The notes under the pieces are model-generated. The model saw nothing but the letters and a program-made list of their open reading frames with translations, had not been told where the DNA came from and made no database searches. From assembly GCA_030052745.1 (NCBI GenBank), contig JANBVO010000047.1, forward strand, positions 62,001 to 126,000: a stretch of DNA of 64,000 bases, written 5' to 3'. Below, piece by piece: positions 33,155-45,100 of the stretch; position 1 is the stretch's first letter, and each line of letters opens with the position of its first letter. The position numbers were made by a program, and so were the translations under genes. This stretch comes from Pleurostoma richardsiae. Taxonomy: Eukaryota; Ascomycota; Sordariomycetes; Calosphaeriales; Pleurostomataceae.

Positions 33155-33775
33155 TTGCAGGAAAGGTGAAACAGAGGAAGATGGCTCTCACGCTTGCACC
33201 AAGAGGATGTCTCTGCAGGCTGCAGACCGCAACAGCGCTGCCTGTGGTGAAGCCGCCCCTTGTCCCTTATACGCCGGAACGCGTCATGGATCGAGATCAC
33301 GCTTGCAGCTACATTTCTGGCCTGGTCCTACCACGGCCCGTGGGCCATGGAACTCGGGAGGCGGCACGAGGGAGTCGGCCATCAACTTACAGTACGCCGT
33401 GTGGCACTCACGGTTGATATTCGCCGATCCTACTGCAAACCGGCGAGCGACCCGGGGCGACAAGGACTCGGGCACTAGGCCCTCGGCGAGAAATCGCCAG
33501 AAGACGCCTAGTTGCTCGGCCACGACTTACCCCTTGAGAACGGCGCTGGCTCCCTAGCTGCCCCCACTTGGAAGAGCTTGTGACCTTTCTTAGCTGGACG
33601 ACGAGGAGAATTGTGCGGAGTAGATTTGCGGAGAGCGGACGAGCTGGGGGAGGGGCGACAACCGCCCGGCCGAGTCCAAATATCACCGGCGGCCGAGGCC
33701 GAGCATGAGCCCTTGACCGAGCATCCCCAGCTGGGCCTGACGTGACTGACGGCAGGGGAAGCACAATCAAGGCAA
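33155..33775. promoter_or_regulatory. divergent promoter of P450 and Zn2Cys6 regulator
   Basis: 620 bases between the two start codons. It includes the P450 TATA box at 33266-33271. Short CGG-containing words such as CGGCGAG and CCCGGCCGAG occur and could bind a Zn2Cys6 factor, but I see no clean inverted CGG repeat that I can assign. Confidence 0.5.
33266..33271 (-). promoter_or_regulatory. TATA box of the P450 gene
   Basis: TATAAG on the minus strand within GGCGTATAAG, about 112 bases before the P450 start. Confidence 0.45.
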
Positions 33776-35839
33776 TGGGCCGCCGAGACATCAAGACGAT
33801 ATGGTAATTTCCGACCCCTTCTGCCTCTTTTCTGCGCTGACTCGGCCTCTGGTTGCCAGACTGGGCTAACACTGTTCTCGGCAACTTGCCAGCCAGACGT
33901 GCAGGAGTCGCAAAGTCAAGTGTAAGTAAGGCTCCCTGAGTGGCCTCCCCTAAAATAACGGGGGAGCGGGAGCTGGAACTGACTCGGCCACGCGTAGGCG
34001 ATGGGAACCTGCCCGCCTGCCACCGATGTGTGATCTCCGGCCGCGAGTGCTCCTACGCGAGGAAGCGCGAGATACTCTTCCGGCACAGCAAACTCGCGTC
34101 AGTGCCGGGGGGCGAGTCTGATGGCTCCAGTGCGGGCGTGCTGGTGGAAGCCAAGGCACACGAACCCCCTGCTCGAGACGCAGGACGGCGTTCAAGCCCG
34201 GAGGCGGTGTTGCACGGCACCCCGTACTCCCCGTATCACAGCACAAGGTCAGGCGGTAGGTCGCATGGCTACGACGTCGGACCGCGGCCGAATACTGTCT
34301 CGTCCGGCGATCTCGGCTCGTCTCCGAGCCCGGCCGCACCACCGACTCCTCAGACAGTCCAGTTCGAGCCGGCGGCGGCACCCAGGAAGCTGACGGCCCT
34401 GGAGGGCGAGCTGCTCCACTTCTATGTCTGCAATATCGGGCCCTGGGTAGGTCTATTGCGTGACTGTCCACACCGAACAACGAAGGATGATGCGAGCGAC
34501 TGGGGGCTTACAACCAAGACAGCTAGATGTTACCAGTCCTGAGCGGCACTACACGTACACTGTACCACGGTGAGTGGACGATGAAGGGTTGAAGGAGGTC
34601 GCGTGCCTGAACGGGGCTTGCGTTCCGAGCTGACTGGCCCCCTCCAGCCTCGCCCTCCGATCGCCCGTCTTGTTCTTCGCCATCATGGCCTGTTCGGCGC
34701 ACATCTTGCGTCTGCTGTCCAGGAGCCGCCACGATGACCTCGCGGGCCAGGAGGAGAGCTACCAGCACAGGTGTGTCTCGCTGCTGATCCCCGTGCTGGA
34801 CGACGACCTCGCGACTGCGGTCCGGGACGAGGTCGTCCTGGCGACGATTGTGATCCTGCGCATGTCGGAGCAGTACGACGAGTATCACGACGACCGCCAG
34901 TTCCACCTCGTGCCGCAGGCGTTTAGCCACTTCGTTGCAGCCGGGCCGTCGTCGACCGCGCTCGGCGGGCTGCGCGAGGCGACCTTCTACTCGTATGTGC
35001 GGTCCGACATCCGCATGGCGATCCTCGGGCGGTGCCCGACCCGCATGCAGCTCGACAGCTGGCCGCTGGACACGAGCAGCCCCGTCAGCGACGCCGACTG
35101 GGCGAACCGCGCCACCTGGCTGACGGTGCAGGCCATCAACCTCTGCTACGGCGTGGGCGGGCCCGGCGTGCTGCCCCGGGACGACATCGTCAGGCTCGTC
35201 GACGAGTGGCGGGACCGCGCGCCGGACACGTTCGAACCGTACTACTACGATGACTCTCCCACGCGGCCGTTCCCCGTGATCAGGCTCCTGTGTCCGTGGC
35301 ACGGTGAGCAGCAGTGCCTCCCCCCCCGTGGCGGCGTCTGTTCCAGCTGACACTATCCATCTAGCGGTGGGCCTCCAGTTTTATCATACCTGCAAGATCC
35401 TGCTGGCGACCCAAGGTCTGCACCACGGCACCTTCAGCGACATGCTGCACATCAACAGACACGTAGCCGTGAGTGGTCCGGACACCCCCTGTCGTTGAGC
35501 CTGCGGGAAGCGTGCTCACGAGGCTCCGGCTCCCTTGCACAGTCAGAGATCCTACCTCACGCACGGCGGCTGTGTGCCATTTCCTTCTCCAATGAGCACT
35601 ACGGCTGTCGAATCAACGCCTCGCACCAGCTGGCTATGGGTTGGTGACCCCCGTCTTGCTGATATCGGTCCGTCGTGGCAGCTGATGATCTTGTACTACT
35701 AGGTGCGCAGTTCTTCAACGGCAAGAACGAACAGCGCGAGGTGCTGGACTACTTCAGGTTGCTGCAGGAGGAGAATGCGTGGCCCAGCAGGGCGTGTCGG
35801 GAGATGCTGGCCAACGCGTATGGCGAGATCGCCGAGTAG
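33776..35839 (+). CDS. Zn2Cys6 transcription factor between P450 and its reductase
   Basis: Exons 33776-33804, 33893-33921, 33998-34446, 34523-34569, 34648-35303, 35365-35468, 35543-35639 and 35703-35839 join in frame to 515 residues. The first three exons rebuild a binuclear zinc cluster: ICQTCRSRKVKC, then DGNLPACHRCVISGREC, which gives C-x2-C-x6-C-x6-C-x2-C-x6-C. After a Ser/Pro-rich linker comes the GPWLDVTSPERHY segment and an ACSAHILRLLSR helix, typical of fungal regulators with a DUF3468-like domain. The C-terminus ends NAYGEIAE. Two consecutive 29-base exons split the zinc cluster, an odd structure for this family. Placed head-to-head with the P450 and followed in the same direction by the reductase, it is the natural candidate to control both. 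Nuclear. Confidence 0.9.
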
Positions 35840-36631
35840 GATCGGCCTGGGGACGTCACTGTTCTCTACCGACCCTCTCTCTCTCCCTTCCATCATACCG
35901 GAACTACGGCTCAAGCACATATATAATCGGCGTATGACGCGAAGCATAGGAACCCGATGAGTGACGACTATCCCTCAGCAGCCCTACGTGTGACGTGTGT
36001 GACGTGCGTTCGTTCTGGGACGCACTGAGCCAAAGAAGTGGCTCGAGGTAGAATAACCTAGGCATGCAATATTCCAGGTCTGTCGACCGCCGTCACCTCT
36101 GGCTGGCGATGTGCGCTACCGGCAGGGCAGCGTCGGCCTGGATATGCCCGTTGAGGAAAAGACCGGCGCCCGGTGCTGTTGGCGCGACCGGCTAATGCCA
36201 TGATGGCTCCGACGGCCGTCCCCGCCGCGAGCCGTGACCGAGGCCGAGCCGGCTCGGCCAGATATTGCCTACTTGGGCCAAGATACACCGAGACGCTGAC
36301 ACACGGCTTGCTTCCTCCCCGCTGCTTTGGGCGATCTCGGCCCGCGCAAGCCAGGACTCTGTGCAGAGCATCCTCAACTCCCCGGGGCTGGCCTGTCCCG
36401 ACTCTTTGACGTCTCCGCAGGAACAAGGCTATCTCTCCACGGTCGTCCTCCGCGTGATGGAGGGAGTGGCAAGACACAGTGTAACCGCCGACGTCTCCAG
36501 GCGCCGGCCGGCGAGTCCCACAATGATAGAAAGACTCAAGGGCCAGCTCCTGACGCGAATGGGTTGCTGAGAAGCGGCTTCTATTCCACTCCCGCCCACG
36601 GCCGACGACAAACGCTCCGTGACTGCGAGAA
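35840..36631. other. intergenic, promoter of the reductase
   Basis: The 792 bases hold the end of the regulator gene and the promoter of the P450 reductase. Overlapping frames on both strands have no protein-like features. Nothing else is recognisable. Confidence 0.5.
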
Positions 36632-38849
36632 ATGGCGTCGCACCTTCAGGATCAGGCTTCACGAGCGTCCTTTGGCGGCGCAATGCACCGATACATCGGG
36701 CAACACTGGGACGATGTGGCGGTCCTTTTCGTGCTGACCACGTTCCTCTACGCCTATGCACAGTCATTCTTGCTGCCACCGAAGCGGGAGCCTGGCTATG
36801 AGCAGTTCTTCCTGTCGCCGCAGGTGGTTGACGGCTTGGTGAACAAGGCCGGGGAGCACGAAAGCAAGGCCGGCCGGGATATCGGGCGTCAGCTGAAGCA
36901 GACAGTGCGTGCAACCCCCCGGAGCCTTTCCTCCCCGGCGATGGACCTGGATGTCGGAGACTAACAGCGTGCCACAGGGCAAAGATGTCGTCGTCTTCTG
37001 GGGGTCGCAGAGCGGCAACAGCGCCCGCCTCGCCAAGCAGCTGGCACGGGAGCTGCAGGCGGTACACGGCATCGCCGCCACCGCCGAGGATCTGGCCATG
37101 TACGACCCTGCAACGATAGAAAGCATTCCCTCGGGCGCCGCTGTCGGCTTCATCGTGTCCACGTTTGGAGAGGGCGACCCCCCAGACAGTGCGGCCGACC
37201 TCGATGAGTGGCTCTGCGGGTGGCGGCTGCGCTCGGAGGGAGGCGAGAGATCCCTGGCCGGGCTGAGGTACTTCGCTTTTGGCCTCGGCAGCACAAAGTA
37301 TCAGCACTACAACCGCTTCGTCGACGTCCTGGACACGTCCCTGTCGGCGGCAGGCGCGAGGCGGCTGGGTAAACTGGGCAAGCAGGACGAGTCGCTTCGC
37401 TCGGACGGCTGCTGGGTCGAGTGGAAAGGGGACGTCGCCCGTGAGCTTCTGGCGTGCGTGCCCAGGAGAGCAGCGGCCCATCTCAAGTCCATGCACGAGG
37501 CGGACATCGACGTCGTCGATGTCCCAGACGCGAGGTCGGCCGGCAGGGTTCTGGCCGACCAGGAGGCGCTGTTGTCCTCCTCCGGCGCTTCAGCGGTCTA
37601 CGCTGCCCCGGTGTCAGCTGCGCGCGTCCTGTCCGCCACGTCCGACACCCGGCAAGGCTCGGCCAGGACGTACCTGCACCTCGAGTTTGACATCAGCGGC
37701 GCCAGGGCCCAGTTCGCCTACAGCACAGGAGACCATGTCGCGCTGTGGCCGGCGAACACCGACCAAGAGGTCCGGCGGCTGGCCCGCCTCTTTGGCTGGG
37801 GCGCCGAGAAGCTCGGCTGCGCTGTGTCTCTCCGGCCGAGCTCTGGGCTGCCCGACTCGTCTGGCCTCCCGCTGGGGTCGTTGACGACCCGGGGAGCCCT
37901 CCTCCGGTACTACCTCGACATACAGGGGCTCGTGTCGCGCGAGCTGGGAGGCCTGCTCGAGCACTTCGCGCCGACAGCGGAGGCGCAGACCCGAGCCCGC
38001 GAGCTGCTCTCCGACCCGGACGCCTGGAACGCCCGCGTGGTGGTTAACCACCTAACGCTCGGCAAGCTGATGCAGCTCGTGGAGCCGCCAGAAGACGTCC
38101 TGTGGCCCGCCGAGCTGTTCGCCCTGCTGGTGCAGACCATGCCGCGCCTCCAGCCTCGGTATTTCTCCATCGCGTCATCGCCGGCGGTGTCGGGACGTAG
38201 GCTGGCAATCACCGTCGGAGTCATCGTGCAGGACCTCCCTGATGGCGGCCGGTTCCACGGCCTGGCGACGAATTTCCTCCACGGCCTGCAGCAGGAGGAG
38301 GAGCAGAGAGGAAGTCGGCGCGCACCACAGCGCTCTGCCAGCACGGTCGTCCTGCATATCCGTCGGTCCAACTTCAAGCTGCCCGCAGAGCACTCTCGCC
38401 CCGTCGTCATGATCGCCGCCGGTAGCGGCGTCGCGCCGTTCCTGGCTTTCGCGCAGGAGAGAGAGGCCCTCCACAGGGCCGGGCAGACGGTCGGCCGGAC
38501 CATGCTCTTCTTCGGCTGCCGGGCGAGGGAACAGGACTACCTGTACGCCGAGGAGTGGGCACGCCTAGGGCAGCACGGCTTCTTCGACGTCTACGCGGCG
38601 TTCTCCCGCAGCGGCCCCCACAAGCAGTACGTACAGCACCTCGTGAAACAGCGAGCGCAGGAGGTGCGGAGCCTGATCCTTGAGGATGCTGCTGCGTGCT
38701 ACATCTGCGGCAGCGTCAAGATGGCGAGGGATGTGAAGCAGGCCCTCGTCGCGGTTTTGGCAGAGGGCACCGGCGGCGTGGCCGAGGCCAGGGACCGCCT
38801 CGACTGGATGAAGAGCACGCAGCTCCTGCGCGAAGATGTCTGGGCGTGA
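36632..38849 (+). CDS. NADPH-cytochrome P450 reductase (diflavin), divergent
   Basis: Supplies electrons from NADPH through FAD and FMN to microsomal P450s. Exons 36632-36904 and 36978-38849 join to 714 residues. A membrane anchor lies at about 28-46, followed by FFLSPQVVD. The FMN domain has FWGSQSGNSARLAK at about 98-111, STFGEGDPPD near 152, and FGLGSTKYQHYN near 202. The FAD domain has RYFSIASSP near 485 and GLATNFL near 520; the NADPH domain has GSGVAPFLAF near 573 and YICGSVKMARDV near 666. The C-terminus REDVWA keeps the stacking Trp region of the family. It departs from the housekeeping reductase in several motifs (GSQSGNSA for GSQTGTAE), which suggests a second, dedicated copy. Its position beside a P450 and regulator supports this. 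Confidence 0.93.
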
Positions 38850-39402
38850 CCTGCCCGTTGCGTCGGTGGAGTTCACAAGTGTAGATTCGTCCGTCTTGAC
38901 TAGTTCTAGTACTATTAAGCTGTTAGGACTGCTCTGGTTCATGTGGCATTCCGTGCCAGCTATGAGCTATCAAGAGTGACCCAATGCCTGGCCCTGCTGC
39001 AGTGTCTATCTACGCGAGAAGCCCGCTTGTGAGTGCTTCGCTGGCTCGTGTCCTGGGGTGGAGAGGAAGGCCCTGCATGAGAGAGTAAGGGCCCCGAGGC
39101 TAGTGCATCCATCAAGCAGAATGACATGCATACCGTCGTGCCTCGTGCGGTGGCGCCGTCATGCGGCGCCATGATGGGAGCCATTTCGCCGTGCACAGAC
39201 CTATCCGGTGATGGTCCTCTTGCTAGGTCTGACGGGCCTGTCGCGTCCAGTGCCTCTGCCACTAACTATTCGCAAACTTCGCGGGTGGCGTCATCCTAGG
39301 AGTCTTGGGCAGAAACCAACGGGTCTGGCAGCCTCAAGAGACATCCAGGGAGGCTACATGGCCCACGTGCGGCTTATTGGTGAGGGTCTTTGCCCAGGTC
39401 TT
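38850..39402. other. intergenic, convergent gene ends
   Basis: Between the reductase stop and the cyclin stop. Contains only short frames. Confidence 0.5.
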
Positions 39403-41027
39403 TCACAGCGGCCCCCCAAACGGATCCTCAGGTCCGGCGCTGACCTTCCGTCTCTTAGCATCCCGGCTGTCTGCGCCGCTGTCAAAGACAGCACCGTCAT
39501 CCTCCACGGTCGTCTTCTTGCCGGACCCGCTCTCCTTAGCCAGGGCCTGCTCTCGCCTGGCCCTCTGTAGCGCCACCAGGTCCCATCGGTCCGGATCCCG
39601 GCATTTCTTGAGCTTCTTGATCAGCGGCTTGATGACCTTGTTCGATTCCGGCTGTGGTAGACACGGGTGTCAGCATTCATTGGTCTGAGGAAGGGGAGTC
39701 ATGATTCTGCGTGGCGGGAAGCGTGTGGGAGGCCGCGGAAGAACAAAGCCCACTCACCGTTCCCCAGTACTCTGTCATCCGCTCGGGCGGCTCCGCAGCC
39801 AGTAGGTCCCTGCACGCCTCGATGGCGCCCATGACCTTGTCGCGCATCTCGGCCCCGCTGATCTTGTCCTTGTCCGCAACCATCAAGTGTTTCGTGGCCG
39901 GGTGACCGTTCGGTGCTGGCGTGCTGGCGCCGCTGTCCGTGGGTGTGGGCGCGTGGTGGAATGTCTCCTGGAACAGCCTCTCCACAAGGCCCCGGTCGGC
40001 GAGGGACAGGGATGCCAGCATGATCTGGCTGGGCGAGTAGTGGAAGTAGGCATCGGTTACCAGAGGGCTGAATTTGAGGATCTCGCGGGCGCGGGCGTGG
40101 GCTGCCGACACGCGACGGTCCTGATGGAGAGTGGTCAGCAAACGGATAGGGCTCAGCCTTAGCAGAGATTCAGGTAGGACGTACATCAAGGTCGCCATAA
40201 CGCCTCAGCTCCATGATGGCGCCTTCGAGGCCGCGGTACGGATGCTTGACGTCAAAGGCAAACCGCAGGCCCTGGCACAGTAAGAACTCGCCCGCAAGGA
40301 TCTCGTCGCCCGTCGTGTTGGGGAAGTTCTCCGCAAATCTGGCACGGGCTGTCAGCGGCCAGTTGCAGGGAACACGCTCGTGTGTCGAGCACCATCGGAT
40401 CGAGCCCTGGCGGCACATTATCCCCCTTCTCCTTCGGGACTGCCCAAAGGGCTGTGGCTCGAAACCTGACATGCCGCTTTCCGGGCTTACTTACCGGCTC
40501 AGGCGCGTGTAGAAGCCCTCGGCCTTGGCGCCGAAGAACAGGCATGTCTTGAGAAGCTCGGTGGGCGGGTACGTCATGATGCTGTTGGTAACATAGAACC
40601 TGCGCAGGAATACGGCGGCGGTAGCACGGATGTCGGTGGGCAGCTCGCAGAAGGCCGCCGCCCGGAGCAGCTCGACGGTGTAGAAGACCAGCAGCCGGGC
40701 CTCCTCGGCGGGCGTGAGGAACTCGGGCAGCTGCGCCTGGGTCACCGAGCGGTCGGCGGCGGCGGTAGCGGCGGGGTCGACATCTGCTGGCGCGGGCGCG
40801 GAGGCGGTTGATGCGGGAGGGACGGGCACGGGAGTGTTACTTCCGGACAGTTGGGGTGTCGCGTTGGCCGCGGAGGATGAGGGCGAGGACGAGGACAGGA
40901 GGCGTTCGGAGATGTTGGCGCGGGCGAGGGCGTTGGTCTTGGAGCGCAAGTCGGACAGCTGCGAGGGGGAGAAGGACCACAGCCGGAACTGGGTGGACTG
41001 GCGGTAGCGGGCGTCTTCGGTAGCCAT
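39403..41027 (-). CDS. ccl1: cyclin H / Ccl1, regulatory cyclin of the TFIIH kinase
   Basis: Partner of the Cdk7/Kin28 kinase in TFIIH, acting in RNA polymerase II promoter clearance and CDK activation. Exons on the minus strand: 41027-40495, 40338-40185, 40120-39758 and 39651-39403; they join to 432 residues. It starts MATEDARYRQSTQFRLWSFS, the conserved N-terminal helix of the H-type cyclins. The cyclin box covers about residues 100-235 (LTPAEEARLLVFY, FLRRFYVTNSIMTYPP, KTCLFFGAKAEGF, LLCQGLRFAFDVKHPYR). A Ser/Pro/Ala-rich insert lies before it near 45-95. The C-terminus carries a basic KRRK nuclear-type signal. The first intron is long for this genome (156 bases). Nuclear. Confidence 0.92.
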
Positions 41028-42097
41028 GGCAGCCGAGCTGGAGTAGAAGACGAGAGCCAGAGACGAAAGAGTGTGATCTCGTGCTCGCCACCTAGGTCGC
41101 GTCTCGGACGGGCGGGCGGCGTCTCGTCACAGTGCTTCAGTCTCTGTGGGCGTGCTCGTCGGGGACCTCGCGACTGGTAGGAACTCGTTTCTTTCGTCAC
41201 CTCGTAGGCCAGCTGACTGGCTGGTCGGCGTGCTTGCGTTCTCTTTAAGTCAGACAGGTAAAAACACCTGTCGACAGGTTCTTCTGAGCAAGCGTCTGTG
41301 TTGTCGTGGGCAAGAGGGTGGACTGCGATTTGTTGGCGCGGCGCTCGACGATCACCAGCAGGAGAGCTAGGTACCAATTGAGGTACAGTACCTAACCTAT
41401 GTAGCAGTCCTAGGCAGGTACCGGCTGTGGGTAACCACGAAGCTTGTCTGCATTGCACTGCACTGGCCACACCTCCGGCTTATGTAAGGTACACTCGGGA
41501 GCTCCCGACCCGGGTCCGAGGTCCGCGCCTCCAGGTACGATATCGCAAACATTTCTCAGTACCTGATCTATATAGACAGGTAGGTACAGTACCTAGGCAG
41601 ATTAAGGAACCTTAGCTAGGTACTCACCTCCCTAAAGGTGAACTAATTCATCGTGAAAGGCCTCCGCCTACAATGGCATCAAGATGCCCAAGTTCCTTGA
41701 GAGAAGATCGTCTGCTTTTGTGGCTCTAGAGTAATCGATACTCGCAATGATGATGTGCTATGCCCCGAACCAAACAAACAACCTCCGCAAGCCCCCAAGA
41801 GTGCACCGCAGCAAGCAGTGACGTTCCGCCTGCGGCCATGGATCCTACCCGGGAGGGATACACACACAAACCCCCAACGCCATCACAAAGCGTTCTCCGC
41901 TAAACCGCCTGGCCGCCTTGCCAGTCAAGCCCCGGGCACGAAGGACCGGCCGGCAGGCTACACAGAATGCTGACCGATCACTAATCCAAAAGCAACCACC
42001 CCCACAGGCTGGCAGGATGAAGAAAGCAGACCCAGTCCCATCCACGAGGATCCCAGCCCGGTTCCGCAAGTGTATCAACCTGCTGTACCCGCAATTA
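41028..42097. other. intergenic, cyclin promoter and BAR-gene 3' end
   Basis: 1.07 kb. The cyclin promoter (minus strand) carries the palindrome cluster at 41367-41627. I see no coding frame with protein-like composition. Confidence 0.5.
41367..41627. promoter_or_regulatory. TACCTAGGTA-type palindrome cluster
   Basis: GCTAGGTACC, GAGGTACAGTACCTAACCTA, CCTAGGCAGGTACC, AGGTAGGTACAGTACCTAGG and TAGCTAGGTAC occur in 260 bases, 340-600 bases before the cyclin start. Same word family as at 26331-26470 and 45101-45228. Confidence 0.55.
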
Positions 42098-43687
42098 CTA
42101 GTACCCCATCTCCCGCTTCGCGGGGACTGGCGGCGGGGGCTTCTTAGCGCGGCTGGGAGGCGGCGGAGGAGGGGCCTTCCTGGCCGACCCCGACCCGCCG
42201 ACAGTCAGGGCGCTCGTGCTCCTGCTGAGACTCCCGAAGCTGGTCGCCGGGCTGGCGCTCCGCTCGGCCCAGTCGGGGCTGCCGCTGCCGCTGGCGGTGT
42301 CGTCGTCGGGATGGTGGTCGGCGAAGACGTCGTCGCGAGCACTGCTGCCCGTCTGGATGCGGCTGACGGGCCGCAGCTGGCCGCGCAGCGAGCCCACGCC
42401 TAAGGTAGCCGAGCTGTTGTAGCTCTGGCCGTAGTTGGGCGTTGTGGCCCCGGAAGGCACCCGGGAAACGCTGGCTCCCGCGCCGCCAGCCGGGCCCTGG
42501 AAAGTGTTGGCCCGCCCCATAGGCGGCCGGGCGGCGGTTTCGGGTGGCGCGGCGCCGTGTGTGCTGAGCCGCGAGCTGGAGCGGATGGGCATGCGAGGGG
42601 GGAGCTCGGGCTCGGGCTCCTGCTCCTCGAAGATGTTGTTCCTGCTGTTGTTGTTGCTGTTGGTCCGCGACAGCCCTAGCCGGTCTGACAGCGACTGTGC
42701 CGTGTTCGACCTGCTCCGCCCCGTCGGCCGCCGGTCAAGGCTCACCGCGCCACCGTACGAGCCGCCGTACGCGCTGCCGTTGAACCCCCCGCCCGCCGCG
42801 GCGCCCGTCGTGGAACCAGGCCAGTTCGCACGTACGCGCCTCAGTTCCTCCGCGCACCGCTCATGATAGTCCAGCTCGGCGTCGAGGAAGCGGGTGAGAT
42901 CGCGCACGCTGTCGGCCTCAGCATCCTTGATGTCCTGCATCCGGCGCACAACGTCCTCGCTGCTCTCCTCATACTTGGCCTTGGCGGTGCGCAGCTCCTC
43001 TTCGACGCGGAAGTCGTCGCGCTTGGCTTTCTGCACCTTGGTGATGGATGCGTCGTAGGCGAGGCGGCGGTTCTCGAGCTTCTTCCGGGCTGCCTATCGT
43101 CCGGGCGTCCTGTGTCAGCTTCCTCCCGCGCGTTGTAGTAGAGATGGCGTTGCGGGTGAGCAACGTACCTGGTATTCTTTCATCATGGCGAGCGACCGCT
43201 CGAGGGAGTCGAGCCAGTATGTGGTGGCGTCGGCGACGAAGTGCTCCTGGTAGGCGGCAGCGCGCTCGTTGGCCCGGCCCATGGCGACGAGGCAGTTCCC
43301 AAACTCAGAATCGGTCTCGAAGTCCTCGCCATGGCTGGCCATGGTGCGCCCGAGGTAGGCGATGGGAAGGCCCTTCTCCTTGTCCTCGAAGGTTTCGCCG
43401 CGACGGCCGAGCCACTTGACGTAGGCATTCATAGATCTCTGGAGGCGTTCCATGCCTAGACAAGAGAGGGGGGAAGGAGTTAGCAAGCGTGTCTAGTGTC
43501 TGTGGACTGGGGGTCCGAAAGAAAAGACTTGGCCCGGCAGGTCGGGGAGGGGGGACGAACCGTCGTGTCGTAGGGCCATCTCGGTCTCGAGCATCCTGAA
43601 CTCGTCGGACATGGTGGTCTTGGCCTCGGAGCCCATCTTCTCGCCGGCCCATTGGAAGGCGCGGTCGAGCTTCTTGGTGATGTTCAT
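42098..43687 (-). CDS. BAR-domain protein, endophilin/Gvp36-like, proline-rich tail
   Basis: Membrane-curving protein of the N-BAR type. Exons on the minus strand: 43687-43561, 43455-43169 and 43093-42098; they join to 469 residues. The N-terminus MNITKKLDRAFQWAGEKMG is the amphipathic helix plus first core helix. The BAR domain reaches about residue 240, with YVKWLGRRGETFEDKEKG and the coiled-coil helices KVQKAKRDDFRVEEELR and ERCAEELRRVR. The remaining 230 residues are low-complexity, Ser-, Gly- and Asn-rich, and end in two proline clusters (KAPPPPPPSRAKKPPPPVPAKRE). There is no SH3 domain; the tail instead looks like an SH3-domain target. That fits a Gvp36-like or endophilin-like role in endocytosis and Golgi trafficking, in the cytosol at membranes. 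Confidence 0.88.
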
Positions 43688-45100
43688 CTTGACGGGGTGC
43701 CTCTGCCTGGCCTGGGATATGTTGTGTCTCCTGTGATCGGGGAGCTCTCTATCGTGGTCTCTCGATGCGGCGGGCGCTTGCCGTGGTCGTGAGCGTCGCC
43801 TCCGGTCGTCCTGTGTGAGCAGGTGGGTGCAATTGATAGCACAGCTGGCGGCGGAGAGGCCACAGTGGTGAAGTGATGGATAGATATACAGAGCGAGGAG
43901 GCAGGGAGGGAGGGAGGTGGCAAAGAGAGAGCAGATCCAGGACACGAGACCAGGCCAAGGTATAATAATAACGAAAGGTAGTCCCTTATCAAGGACGAAC
44001 AACCCCGACAAATGGACTTTGGGGTGTGATACTGGAACGATGGAAGCCAGGGACTCGGCCAGCCGGCCAATAAAAGCTGCCTGTACCGGTGACCGTGTGC
44101 CCTCCACAACGTGGTGGCCGGGGAGGTCCCAGTGACTAGCAGCTGCAGGTTGAGGTGCTTGCAGAACGCTAACAAAAAGGGATGCAGGCGGCGTGCAGTG
44201 CAGGCGTGGGTGGAAGGCGGGGGTTTTTCTTTTAGGCTGGTCTCGACCACCTTTTCTTTTTTTCAGGTCTTCAGATCCGCTACAGAGGTTGGAAAGGTCA
44301 CTCCCGTTCGAGATGGTAATAGGAGAGGGACGATGATGGGCTGTTAAACAGTTCACTTGGACTGTACAGCTGGCACAACCCTGGAAAGTATAAGTTACAA
44401 CAATACCGTGGTCTGCAGTGGGCGAGAGTACCGAGAATGCAGAATCTGTTGGGACATGTCAGGCACGTGAGGACCCCGATCAGTCTCTGGGAGCAAGGCA
44501 TCATAGGAAGATGGTAGGCAGGTACTTTGTGAGTGTGGACAGTACCTCAGGTAATTACAGTACGGTAGAGTGCGTGGTATGCGCCGCCGCCGCCGCGACG
44601 ACGACGACACATTGTTCGGAGATCTCCTCCATTCCGCTCCACCCTCCACGCAACCAACCCCATCCACGTCTGTCCAGGGGTAAGAAAGGGGACGCTACCT
44701 TCCACACCTCCCTAAAGTACTTGGCTCCAGCCCGTACCTGAGGCCCGTATTTGCGTATGGGCGCGTATGAGTGAGTGAGCAGGCGAGGTACCTCCGTCGC
44801 AAATCATCCCATCCCAATCTTGCCAGTCCTGCACTGCCACGATCAGCACACAACACCGACAAAACCCCAATTCCCAACTCTCGGATGGCGAAATCTGACC
44901 TGCTCGGCTTTCCAGTCTCCTCCCCAACCTCCTGCTTGACCAGGAATAGCCTGAAGTATGCGCCTCCTCCCTGTTGCCCTCGATGCACTTGTACTCGAGT
45001 ACTCGAGTACATCCTGTTAGTGTCGGACCGCCACGTCCGGCGCCACTGTAGTAGCGTGTGTCACCGATCAAAAACGGCGCCCTTGGCCCCAAATATGGAT

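Noticed and set aside
31898-33169. 423-codon plus-strand frame
   Set aside because: Antisense shadow of the GC-rich intronless P450 gene; valine/arginine-rich composition typical of such shadows.
36058-36631. Frames on both strands between the regulator and the reductase
   Set aside because: Overlapping, without motifs; treated as promoter DNA of the reductase.
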